A DNA stretch of 9,647 nucleotides from Nitrosomonas sp. (GCA_021774205.1 JAJFJI010000345.1:1-9647), one strand, 5' to 3'. Counted from the first letter of the stretch, positions 1 through 6,363 are shown. A program made the numbers and translations. Notes: generated by a model from the sequence alone, not told the origin.

Positions 1-992
1 GTGGCTCTAAAATCTTCTCAGAGGGCACACCAGACAATCCAGTTGTAATGAGCGGTCCACTGCAGCAAATAGCCGGCGAATGGGGTGGTCTGGTGGTTAC
101 AGGTAATGCGCCGGTCAATGGTTGCAATGCAGGCGTAGCACTATGCGAAATTCCTTTTGAAGCAATTACTTCTGAATTAATGGGCGGCAACGACCCGGCT
201 GATAATAGCGGGGTAATTAAATACACCCAAATTCTTTTCGCGGGTTTTGCAGTTCGTCCAAATGAAGAATTAAATGGCCTGACATTAAATGCCGTTGGCT
301 CTGGCACCTTGATTGATTTTGTTCATGTTCATGCGGGTCTGGATGATGGCGTAGAAATGTTTGGCGGCACCGTGCAAATGAAACATTTGGTGTTGACCGA
401 TATAAATGACGACAGTCTCGACTGGGGTTTGGGCTGGCAAGGACGCGCGCAATTTGTATTGGTTAGACAAGCGATTGATGATGGTGACCGCGGTATTGAA
501 GCAGACAATAATACCAGTGGTGATTTACAACCTCGCTCGAAACCCATTCTGTCAAACATGACATTAATAGGCGCTTCTGTCGCTACCCAAGGCGCGCTGC
601 TACGCCGGGGAACAGGCGCAAACATCTGGAATTCTGTGTTTACGGGCTTCCCAACCTGCTTGCAAATTGACGGCGCACCAACTTATGTCAACGCAGGAAC
701 ACCCGGCAGCTTAACTGGCGAATTAACCATGCAAAACTCTTTTGTTAATTGCCCAACCAACTTTGCTGATGGCGAAGGTGCAACATTTACAACCTCTGAA
801 TGGTTCCTCTCCCAGCCTGGCAACGTGGAAGGAGATCCACTATTGAATGGCTTTTTACCCGCAACGGGGTCACCTTTAACACTCGGTGGCGCGCCGGTAA
901 GCGACCCATTCTTTGATGCTGTGGATTATGCTGGTGCGTTTAAAGATGAGAGCGATGACTGGACGCAGGAATGGACCTTTAATTTAAATTAA
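1..992 (+). CDS. Secreted beta-helix-like protein of unknown function (5' end missing)
   Basis: The reading frame is already open at base 3 and runs 330 codons to the TAA at 990-992, so the true start lies left of the window. The Met codon at 48 is internal because the preceding codons (GSKIFSEGTPDNPVV) are continuous with the rest. Composition is that of an exported right-handed beta-helix or beta-solenoid: short Gly/Asn/Asp-rich turns and hydrophobic strands. Motifs are GEWGGLVVTGNAP near the visible N-terminus, VEMFGGTVQMKHLVL, then DDSLDWGLGWQGRAQFV and DRGIEADN. From memory, similar proteins occur in gammaproteobacteria as uncharacterised lipoproteins or beta-helix proteins, often near TonB-dependent receptors; I cannot verify this here. 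Four cysteines (two in NGCNAGVALCE, two in the last third) could form disulfides. No catalytic motif was recognised. It is followed by its own terminator and is convergent with phoB. A Pho-regulon role is guilt by association only. Confidence 0.75.
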   Translation, partial: GSKIFSEGTPDNPVVMSGPLQQIAGEWGGLVVTGNAPVNGCNAGVALCEIPFEAITSELMGGNDPADNSGVIKYTQILFAGFAVRPNEELNGLTLNAVGSGTLIDFVHVHAGLDDGVEMFGGTVQMKHLVLTDINDDSLDWGLGWQGRAQFVLVRQAIDDGDRGIEADNNTSGDLQPRSKPILSNMTLIGASVATQGALLRRGTGANIWNSVFTGFPTCLQIDGAPTYVNAGTPGSLTGELTMQNSFVNCPTNFADGEGATFTTSEWFLSQPGNVEGDPLLNGFLPATGSPLTLGGAPVSDPFFDAVDYAGAFKDESDDWTQEWTFNLN

Positions 993-1016
993 TTGCTTCC
1001 TAATCATCAGCCACAA

Positions 1017-1054
1017 CAAAAGGCCTCCTTGTAAAATAACAAGGAGGCCTTTTG
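1017..1054. terminator. Strong bidirectional terminator hairpin
   Basis: A perfect 16-bp inverted repeat (1017-1032 with 1039-1054, core AAGGCCTCCTTG) encloses the 6-nt loop AAAATA. It has A4 on the left and T4 on the right arm, so it can end transcription from the left gene (stop 25 bp upstream) and from phoB coming from the right. The T run is short and lies within the stem, so efficiency is presumed from stem strength. Confidence 0.85.
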
Positions 1055-1125
1055 TATGCAAGGAATGAAGCGACTTGTTTATACTCGCGACATACGATTT
1101 TCTTCTAATCAGCTTTTCCCTTGTT

Positions 1126-1266
1126 GTAATTATTCAGTGCATTGCAGTAACTGTTCAGATTGCTCCTAAAATTCGTCAGTTCAAGGCGCAAAATATGAGT
1201 TTGCAGGTGCCTATGATGATTTTGTAACACCGAAATGACGGATTATATGGGTAAGCTGAAAATTAC
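1126..1266. repeat. Copy A of a ~141-bp MITE-like repeat
   Basis: This aligns end to end with 6417-6558: by hand about 107 of 142 positions match, with one gap, and most differences are transitions. The ends form terminal inverted repeats: GTAATTATTCAG on the left, and GTAATTTTCAG reading in from the right (one base fewer). Flanks show an imperfect 8-bp direct repeat, CCCTTGTT (1118-1125) and TCCTTGCT (1267-1274), 6 of 8 matching. There is no ORF inside, so it would be a non-autonomous element moved by a transposase elsewhere. Known: IS66-family ends begin GTAA and make 8-bp target duplications, which fits. Inference: an IS66-related MITE, decayed. The right terminal repeat contains the phoB stop codon. 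Confidence 0.75.
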
Positions 1267-1979
1267 TCCTTGCTTACAACAGAAAAACGATAGCCAATCC
1301 CTCTGACAGTCTGTACTAAGTTATCCTTATCAACCTCCTCGAGTGCCTTACGCAACCTGCGAATATGCACATCCACCGTGCGATCCTCGACAAAAACATG
1401 GTCACCCCATACTCGATCGAGTAATTGTGTGCGGGTATGAACGCGTTCAGTATGGGTCATCAGATAATGCAATAAACGAAATTCGGTTGGTCCGAGTATA
1501 ACCTCAATCGAATTTGATTTGCCATCATCGTTACAAGTTACTCGGTGCGTTCTGGGATTGAGTGTTAAACCACCCATCTCAATGATATCATCGGATGTTT
1601 CAGGCATACGCCGCCGCAATACCGCCTTAATGCGAGCAATCAACTCACGTGGCGAAAATGGCTTGGTAATATAATCATCAACACCTATCTCTGCCAGCGC
1701 CGATACTTTGTCATTTTCTTCGATGCGGGCTGTCAACATGATAATTGGAAGTGTTTTAGTACGCGTTTCACGTCGCAACTTTTGCGCAAACTCGATACCG
1801 CTCTTTTTTGGCAACATCCAGTCCAACAGTACTAAATCGGGCAATACATTATTAACCATTAATTCAGCCTGCTCTGCGCTATTCGCACACAAAACAACGT
1901 GACCCGCATTACGTAATTTATATGAGATCAGCTCTTGGATTGCCGGTTCATCTTCAACAACCAGCACGGTTGCAGGCAT
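1263..1979 (-). CDS. phoB: PhoB, phosphate regulon response regulator
   Basis: OmpR/PhoB-family transcription factor, 238 aa (E. coli PhoB is 229). Once phosphorylated it binds Pho boxes and recruits RNA polymerase. Receiver domain (about 1-120): acidic pocket D10/E11, phospho-acceptor D53 in LLDWMLP, T83 in MLTAR and K106 in TKPFSPREL. The winged-helix domain (about 135-233) has the PhoB signatures GPTEFRLLHYLMTH, the recognition helix VEDRTVDVHIRRLRKAL and VQTVRGIGYRFS. The ATG at 1979 is preceded by AAAAGGAG, 6 nt away. A Pho box 55 bp upstream indicates autoregulation. Normally phoR, the sensor kinase, lies directly downstream. Here the gene ends inside the terminal repeat of a mobile element and the next gene is convergent, so phoR is absent locally. 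The last residues (VVSKE) seem to have been set by that insertion. Identification is very secure. Confidence 0.96.
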   Translation of the reverse strand: MPATVLVVEDEPAIQELISYKLRNAGHVVLCANSAEQAELMVNNVLPDLVLLDWMLPKKSGIEFAQKLRRETRTKTLPIIMLTARIEENDKVSALAEIGVDDYITKPFSPRELIARIKAVLRRRMPETSDDIIEMGGLTLNPRTHRVTCNDDGKSNSIEVILGPTEFRLLHYLMTHTERVHTRTQLLDRVWGDHVFVEDRTVDVHIRRLRKALEEVDKDNLVQTVRGIGYRFSVVSKE

Positions 1980-2017
1980 TGGCGACTCCTTTTAATGAGT
2001 TTTTTAGTCATAATGAA

Positions 2018-2051
2018 ATAATATAAAAGTTTCATTGCATTTTCATGACAT
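2018..2051 (-). promoter_or_regulatory. Pho box and -10 of phoB
   Basis: Read on the minus strand, the heptamers ATGTCAT (2051-2045) and ATGCAAT (2040-2034) are separated by GAAA. After 10 bp comes TATTAT (2023-2018), 5 of 6 matches to the sigma70 -10. The Pho-box consensus is two CTGTCAT-like heptamers with a 4-bp spacer in place of a -35. The first heptamer matches 6/7 and the second only 4/7. The predicted start gives a leader of roughly 30 nt before phoB. This implies positive autoregulation, as in E. coli. Confidence 0.65.
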
Positions 2052-2362
2052 AAACTGCTTTTAAATTTTTGCAGCCAAAGTATTCGTTAAAAAAGATACT
2101 TTTTACCCCTTAATAAAACTTTTATGGTGCCGAAAATTAAGTAATCTTGTGTAACAGCTATTGAAATTGGAACTTCTTGCACGGTTGAGTAGACTTGAGT
2201 TAAGAAAAGCGGCATGGATGGTAAAACCATCCCAAAGGTAACAATTGTCACAGTTAACGCGCCAACCGAGATGACAGGGGTCGCAAATAAATGGATTTGA
2301 AATATTGCCTAATTTCAGCAGGATTAGCGCAATAAACGTCACCAAAATTGAAAATTAAATTT
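2052..2362. other. Intergenic stretch, no convincing gene; possible decayed ORF
   Basis: Between the two divergent Pho-box promoters there is no ORF with a good start and ribosome site. On the minus strand an 80-codon frame (2103-2345) can only start at a TTG. Its first 20 or so codons read like a membrane segment (VTFIALILLKLGNISNPFI) and then turn Cys/Trp/Asn-rich. At that point another minus-strand frame opens and reads hydrophobic again (VGALTVTIVTFGMVLPSMPL) down to a stop at 2087-2089. This could be a frameshifted remnant of a small membrane-protein gene upstream of phoB, or chance. I could not identify it. Confidence 0.3.
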
Positions 2363-2396
2363 TTGTCATTTATTTGAAACACAAGAGAGATAGACT
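2363..2396 (+). promoter_or_regulatory. Candidate Pho-box promoter of the small membrane-peptide gene
   Basis: TTGTCAT (2363-2369), spacer TTAT, TTGAAAC (2374-2380), then exactly 10 bp to TAGACT (2391-2396), 4/6 to the -10 consensus. The first heptamer matches 6/7, the second 4/7. It points at the ORF starting at 2455 with a leader of about 50 nt. The leader holds a TCAGC/GCTGA inverted repeat (2403-2407, 2428-2432) and a poly-T stretch before the ribosome site. The spacing equals that of the other Pho promoters here, which is the main support. Confidence 0.5.
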
Positions 2397-2454
2397 GATA
2401 ACTCAGCAGAAACAAAGCTAAAAAATCGCTGAAAAGTTTTTTTGCGAGGTAATA

Positions 2455-2574
2455 ATGAGTAACGAATTGAAGATAGAAGAAAGTTCGATTGAGGTGGAAT
2501 TTATTATTCCCATCATTTTATTAACCACATATGCCATTATTATTGGTTTCTTTCCTTTTTTCTTAGCAAGATAA
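2455..2574 (+). CDS. 39-aa single-span membrane peptide, unknown function
   Basis: An ATG at 2455 preceded by GCGAGG (GAGG 6 nt upstream) opens 39 codons ending in TAA at 2572-2574. The peptide has a polar, acidic N-terminus (MSNELKIEESSIEVE, six Glu in the first 15) and one long hydrophobic segment from about F16 to A38, with two Pro, ending in Arg39. This is the usual layout of a small inner-membrane protein. With negatives before the span and the positive end after it, the positive-inside rule would suggest the N-terminus faces the periplasm; this is weak inference. A candidate Pho box with a correctly spaced -10 lies upstream, and it stands alone between phoB and olsF. Bacterial peptides of this kind commonly bind and tune a membrane enzyme or sensor, but no family was recognised. 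Evidence is structural (ribosome site, clean hydrophobic profile, promoter); conservation is untested. Confidence 0.6.
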   Translation: MSNELKIEESSIEVEFIIPIILLTTYAIIIGFFPFFLAR

Positions 2575-2579
2575 CAATG

Positions 2580-2611
2580 CTTAAAAACCGCGCTCGACCG
2601 CGTTGATTAAG
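2580..2611 (-). terminator. Weak terminator-like hairpin downstream of olsF
   Basis: On the minus strand a CGCG-GTCGAG-CGCG hairpin (2589-2602) is followed by GTTTTTAA, and CTTAA/TTAAG (2580-2584 and 2607-2611) close it as an outer stem. The GC stem is only 4 bp and it lies about 100 bp past the olsF stop, so this is tentative. A second hairpin, GCTGAG/CTCAGC (2631-2636 and 2643-2648, 6-nt loop), lies between them and has no T run. Confidence 0.25.
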
Positions 2612-2702
2612 AATCCCGATTTTCACTGATGCTGAGTATCATCTCAGCCCTAGTATATTAATTTTATGCGAAATAAGATCCAAGCGAAGATAACACCCCA
2701 TT

Positions 2703-4460
2703 CTAAGCAACATTTTTATTTCTGACTGCCTGCACATGACTTTCAATATAACGTTGCCGCTTCTTTTCTTTTATCGCGCTGATATGTACCAAAATCAATG
2801 CATCCACACAGTTTGAAAATTTTGGATCAATATTAAAGCTCAAAAATTCACACCCTCCCGGTTTGCATAACTCCACATATTGCTTATAAAGTATCGGCAC
2901 GCTGACGCCATAGTCAGCCAACTTTTCTTTAAGCATAGCAAATGCGCGTTTGTAATGCGCATCATCAACGACTCGGCTAAAGGGAATAAAGTCCTTGATC
3001 TGCGCAAAATCAAAGGGGTGTTCAGGGTCAACAAGCGTTTTACTGCAACCAAAAAGCTCAGCATAAAAACTGGCAATTATTTTTTGCGCAGCTTCTGGGT
3101 ATGAATGGCTCAGCGAAACCGGGCCAAGCATATAATTGATTGCCGGATGCTGCGACAAATAAGCACCAATGCCGTGCCACAAATAATCCAAGCTGCGTTT
3201 TCCCTGATACCTTGGCTGAATGAAACTGCGCCCCAGTTCTATTGCGTTCTCCAGATACGGGATAAGCTGTTTTCTAAACTTGAACAGACTACGGGTGTAA
3301 AGCCCTTGCTCCCCCTTGCTCTTAAGAATTTTCCAGGCTTCACCGATACGATAGGAACCGATAATTTCCAGTTCTTCTTCGTCCCATAAAATGAGGTGGC
3401 GGTAATAGCGATCATAACTATCGATGTCCAATGCATTACCGGTGCCTTCCTGAACCTGACGAAATGAAAGTTCGCGCAATCGCCCTATTTCACGCATGAC
3501 ACTGGAATTGGGCATATAATCAAAAAGATAAATATATTGTCCATCCTGCGTTTTACCAATCAATTCCGAGGCTCTTAATTCCTTACGGATTAGCTTGGTT
3601 CTGGCTGGATGGATAATATTTTCAATGGGCTTGAATAGCTCATTTTTCTTCTTCTTTTTAGCCAACCAATAAACCTGTTTACGCATACGTTCCGCAATGG
3701 CTTTTTCAGACAAATTCAGTTTTGCAATGGATTCCCATGCAATTGGCTTACCGATCCGGAATGAAATCTCACCATCTTTTTGGCTGAACATTTCATTAAG
3801 CAGCATCATGGTTCCCAGTGGTTTGTAAATGCCGGATAAACCATAAAAAAGCGCTGAGTTCTTGCCACCTATAAATACAGGAACAATAGGCGCTTTAGTC
3901 TTTTTGGCCAAACGCAAAAAGTCTGTTTTCCACTTGCCGTCACTAACGCCGCTGGGACGAATACGTGAAACTTCTCCCGTCGGAAATAGAATGACCGCCT
4001 GCTCTGCTTCAAGCGCAGCAACAATCTGATGCATATTTTCTCGATGATCGGCTTTCTTTGGCAGATTATCAACCGAAAGAAAAACACTTTTTAGTGGATC
4101 AATATGACTTAGCAAACTGTTCGCAACAATTTTGACATCGGTTCTAATCTCAGATACCAACTTTAACAATGCCAAGCCATCCAAAAAACCCAACGGATGA
4201 TTCGCAACAATTAACAAACGCTGCTGATCAGGTATATGAGTGCGATCTTTGTTGGATACCTGAAAGGTAAAATTTAAATGCTCAAGTACTGCGTCATTGA
4301 ATTCCAAGCCATCAAGATGCTGGCTTGCTTCTATGAAATGGTTGATTTCATCTTGATGCGCCAGTTTCTTTAAGACAGAAGCGGCGGCTTTTACAAGCGG
4401 ATTGTTCGTTTCATTAGATTCCTGAAAGTGAACTTTCAGTAGGGCATCAACATCGATCAT
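2703..4460 (-). CDS. olsF: OlsF-type bifunctional ornithine lipid synthase
   Basis: Two fused acyltransferase domains, 585 aa, the usual OlsF size. In known OlsF (first shown in Serratia) the C-terminal half acylates ornithine with a 3-hydroxyacyl group to lyso-ornithine lipid and the N-terminal half adds the second acyl chain. The product is a phosphorus-free membrane lipid made at the inner membrane. N-terminal PlsC/LPLAT-like domain (about 75-265): NHPLGFLDG at 87-95, where His and Asp are six apart instead of the common five, a spacing I recall as typical of this subfamily; then FPTGEVSR (159-166) and the PIVPVFIGG strand. A Lys run (KKKKK) marks the linker. The C-terminal GNAT/OlsB-like domain (about 290-560) has REIGRLRELSFRQV, LGRSFIQPRYQGK and a long C-tail. 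Start: the ATG at 4460 has GGAG 11 nt upstream; the longer GTG (4478) and ATG (4475) options have no ribosome site. A Pho box precedes it, fitting phosphate-starvation lipid remodelling. Confidence 0.85.
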   Translation of the reverse strand: MIDVDALLKVHFQESNETNNPLVKAAASVLKKLAHQDEINHFIEASQHLDGLEFNDAVLEHLNFTFQVSNKDRTHIPDQQRLLIVANHPLGFLDGLALLKLVSEIRTDVKIVANSLLSHIDPLKSVFLSVDNLPKKADHRENMHQIVAALEAEQAVILFPTGEVSRIRPSGVSDGKWKTDFLRLAKKTKAPIVPVFIGGKNSALFYGLSGIYKPLGTMMLLNEMFSQKDGEISFRIGKPIAWESIAKLNLSEKAIAERMRKQVYWLAKKKKKNELFKPIENIIHPARTKLIRKELRASELIGKTQDGQYIYLFDYMPNSSVMREIGRLRELSFRQVQEGTGNALDIDSYDRYYRHLILWDEEELEIIGSYRIGEAWKILKSKGEQGLYTRSLFKFRKQLIPYLENAIELGRSFIQPRYQGKRSLDYLWHGIGAYLSQHPAINYMLGPVSLSHSYPEAAQKIIASFYAELFGCSKTLVDPEHPFDFAQIKDFIPFSRVVDDAHYKRAFAMLKEKLADYGVSVPILYKQYVELCKPGGCEFLSFNIDPKFSNCVDALILVHISAIKEKKRQRYIESHVQAVRNKNVA

Positions 4461-4496
4461 GAAAATCTTCTCCATCACAATAAGTTAATGCACCAT

Positions 4497-4530
4497 ACGA
4501 TAACCAACAAATATGACAGAACGATGACGA
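4497..4530 (-). promoter_or_regulatory. Pho box and -10 of olsF
   Basis: Minus strand: TCGTCAT (4530-4524), spacer CGTT, CTGTCAT (4519-4513, perfect heptamer), 10 bp, then TATCGT (4502-4497, 4/6 to the -10 consensus). The predicted transcript start near 4490 gives a leader of about 30 nt to the ATG at 4460. It leaves only 15 nt to the ATG at 4475, which also favours the shorter protein. Confidence 0.75.
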
Positions 4531-4549
4531 CAAGTGGCATTTTTTGCAT

Positions 4550-4605
4550 AGTTCATGAAAGCTTCACCAGATTGTCACGGAATTGTCATTTCTAATGGAT
4601 AAGCT
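4550..4605 (+). promoter_or_regulatory. Pho box (possibly two in tandem) of the PhoX-like gene
   Basis: The core box is TTGTCAC (4572-4578), spacer GGAA, TTGTCAT (4583-4589), each 6/7 to consensus. A weak -10 TAAGCT (4600-4605, 3/6) follows after 10 bp. Two weaker heptamers continue the 11-bp register upstream, AGTTCAT (4550-4556) and GCTTCAC (4561-4567), both sharing the TTCAT/C tail, so a second PhoB dimer could bind. The divergent olsF box ends 20 bp to the left, so both genes are probably controlled from one PhoB-occupied region. Confidence 0.75.
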
Positions 4606-4610
4606 TTATG

Positions 4611-4630
4611 TGGCAGATAAAATTCTGCCA
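4611..4630 (+). other. Hairpin at the predicted 5' end of the PhoX-like mRNA
   Basis: TGGCAG (4611-4616) and CTGCCA (4625-4630) form a perfect 6-bp stem with an 8-nt AT-rich loop. The predicted transcription start, 6-7 nt after the -10, falls at about 4612, so the stem would sit at the very 5' end of the message. There it could protect the RNA from decay, as known for ompA-type leaders. The role is inference. Confidence 0.4.
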
Positions 4631-4670
4631 AAGATAAACAATCAATTTTTAAACATAGATAGAGGGCAAA

Positions 4671-6167
4671 ATGCGTAAGAAAACCTTACCACTGACAAAT
4701 ATACTGATACCAGCAATTACGTTGGCTTTTTTTGCTGGCGCCAGTAACGCCAATAATATTAGCCACCATTCTCATGACCATGCTGATATTGATTTTGGTA
4801 TCAAGGCTGAAAATTATTTAAAAGAAAAATCGAAAAAATATTTTGGCATCAAAAAGCCATTAGTAGAATCAGCACCGACAACGGAAGGCGCTTATCGTAC
4901 CGATTCCCAATCCGCATCAGACCAGGTATTACTGGCAAAAGGGTTAAAAGCTGAATATGTGACCCGCGATGCAGGCAATAAAACAGATATGATGGTACTG
5001 TGGCCGCAAGACAACCCAACCTATCTAGTGACCTGCGTTGAAGGCGGGTGGGAAGATATCGGCATGGGTAAATTTAATCCTTCCGTCCAACGCATCCATT
5101 TGCAAACCGGTGCAGTTGAAACCATTTTACGCGGCATGAGCCGTTGTGACGGCATCCGGACGACCGCATGGGGTACAGTTCTGGCAACCGAAGAAGCAGA
5201 CGATGGTATGGCTTATGAAATCGCTCAACCATTGGTAACCACAGAAAATACCGTCGATGATCGCACAACGGGTGCAATTTCCGGCACTACAAGTGTCAAC
5301 ATCATTCAACGGCCCGCGCTGCCCACCATGGCATGGGAAGGCTTAACGGTACTTGAATCAGGTGTCGTTATCGCGGGAGACGAATTACGCCCGGGTACTG
5401 CGGAACCGGATATTGACGGTGGTGCAATTTTCAAATTCATCCCGGATACACCCTGGAATGGTCAAGGTGGCATTGAAAATTCCCCATTGGCTTCAGGCGC
5501 AGTGTATGCCATGCAGGTGACCTGTGTAGAAAAAAAACAACAATTCGGGCAAGGCTGCGAGGTTGGCCATGCGACCTGGGTTGGTCCACTGACTGCATCG
5601 GAAGCACGTACTGAAGCAGCGAATGCAGGAGCAACTGGTTATTACAGACCCGAGGATTTACATCGTGACCCGTTGTTTGTTGCCCCCGAAGAATTTGCAA
5701 CCGCAGCACGCTTTTGCTGGACCAATACCGGCAGAGAAAAAGCAGATAACTTCGGTGAAGTCATGTGCGCGATCGATCATGAACCTCTGACAGCAACCGT
5801 TGTAGATGACGCAGATCGGCTGGTTACCGTAAATCGGTTTATTGAAGGCGACACCGACTTTAATTCTTTCGACAATTTGGCTTTCCAGCCAAAAACGGGT
5901 AATTTATATGTCATTGAAGATCAGCCCAATGGTGATATCTTCGCCTGCCTGCCGGATGGCGCGGACAGGGACATCAAATCAGATGGCTGCGTCAAAATCC
6001 TCTCGGTCAAAGACAGCTCTGCTGAACCAACCGGTTTCTTCTTCACGGATGATGGCAAAACAGCTTATGTTTCCATCCAGCATAGTAACGATGACAATAT
6101 GCCACTGTTCGATGATTATCCAACAGATGACGTATTAAAAATCAACGGTTTTAAAGTTAAGCATTAA
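4671..6167 (+). CDS. PhoX-like (DUF839) exported alkaline phosphatase
   Basis: 498 aa. PhoX enzymes are calcium- and iron-dependent phosphatases with a beta-propeller fold that release phosphate from organic esters outside the cytoplasm. Visible: an N-terminal signal MRKKTLPLTN then a hydrophobic core ending GASNA (cleavage about 28), a His-rich patch HHSHDHAD (32-39), and the DUF839 motifs WGTVLATEEADDG (167-179), WEGLTVLESG (222-231), GYYRPEDL (323-330), FNSFDNLAFQP (397-407), YVIEDQPNGDIFAC (413-426) and PTGFFFTDDGKTAYVSIQHS (453-472). Classical PhoX uses the Tat pathway; no twin-arginine is present, so Sec export is likely. I could not map every metal ligand, so catalysis is not proven. 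The ATG at 4671 follows GAGGG, 4 nt away. It is divergent from olsF behind a strong Pho box, and a factor-independent terminator 100 bp downstream makes it monocistronic. Alternative: a related propeller phosphatase or phytase-like protein. Confidence 0.75.
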   Translation: MRKKTLPLTNILIPAITLAFFAGASNANNISHHSHDHADIDFGIKAENYLKEKSKKYFGIKKPLVESAPTTEGAYRTDSQSASDQVLLAKGLKAEYVTRDAGNKTDMMVLWPQDNPTYLVTCVEGGWEDIGMGKFNPSVQRIHLQTGAVETILRGMSRCDGIRTTAWGTVLATEEADDGMAYEIAQPLVTTENTVDDRTTGAISGTTSVNIIQRPALPTMAWEGLTVLESGVVIAGDELRPGTAEPDIDGGAIFKFIPDTPWNGQGGIENSPLASGAVYAMQVTCVEKKQQFGQGCEVGHATWVGPLTASEARTEAANAGATGYYRPEDLHRDPLFVAPEEFATAARFCWTNTGREKADNFGEVMCAIDHEPLTATVVDDADRLVTVNRFIEGDTDFNSFDNLAFQPKTGNLYVIEDQPNGDIFACLPDGADRDIKSDGCVKILSVKDSSAEPTGFFFTDDGKTAYVSIQHSNDDNMPLFDDYPTDDVLKINGFKVKH

Positions 6168-6205
6168 TTTAATAAACGTGATGCGATGGTGATAATCAAA
6201 CCTTA

Positions 6206-6237
6206 GTCGCGCAATTTGCGACGAAGAATCATCGTCG
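6206..6237 (+). other. Two overlapping hairpins in the 3' untranslated region
   Basis: GTCGC/GCGAC (6206-6210 with 6218-6222) and CGACGA/TCGTCG (6219-6224 with 6232-6237) share bases 6219-6222 and cannot form together. They lie between the phosphatase stop and its terminator. They may only shape the mRNA end; a stable 3'-derived small RNA running to the terminator is possible but unsupported beyond the fold. Confidence 0.3.
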
Positions 6238-6266
6238 AATAAAAGTTTCTCCTGGAGTTCCTTGAC

Positions 6267-6299
6267 GCTGCTTCCACCCTCACGGAAGCAGCTTTTTTT
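6267..6299 (+). terminator. Rho-independent terminator
   Basis: GCTGCTTCC (6267-6275), an 8-nt loop, GGAAGCAGC (6284-6292) as a perfect 9-bp stem, then seven T (6293-6299). A textbook terminator for the PhoX-like gene, 100 bp past its stop codon. Confidence 0.93.
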
Positions 6300-6363
6300 A
6301 TTGCATCTGAGAATCTTCAGCATAGTTAATACTAAACCAATTATTCATTAGTCAGTAACCCTA

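Noticed and set aside
2245..2277. Extra Pho heptamers TTGTCAC (+, 2245-2251) and CTGTCAT (-, 2277-2271)
   Set aside because: Neither has a second heptamer 11 bp away, and no -10 box or gene start is positioned to use them.
2270..2281. A 12-bp match (GATGACAGGGGT) to copy B of the repeat, as a third fragment
   Set aside because: The match does not extend on either side, and a 12-mer repeated once is expected by chance in a window of this size.
2103..2345. An 80-codon minus-strand ORF as a real intact gene
   Set aside because: It can only begin at TTG, has no ribosome site, and its second half is Cys/Trp/Asn-rich in a manner unlike a soluble or membrane protein. Treated as possible remnant only.
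4461..4478. Longer olsF start at GTG 4478 or ATG 4475
   Set aside because: No ribosome site precedes them and they would leave a very short leader from the predicted promoter; GGAG stands before the ATG at 4460.
5074..5709. Minus-strand ORFs inside the PhoX-like gene
   Set aside because: These are shadows of a strongly coding plus-strand frame, with Cys/His/Arg-rich compositions typical of antisense reading.
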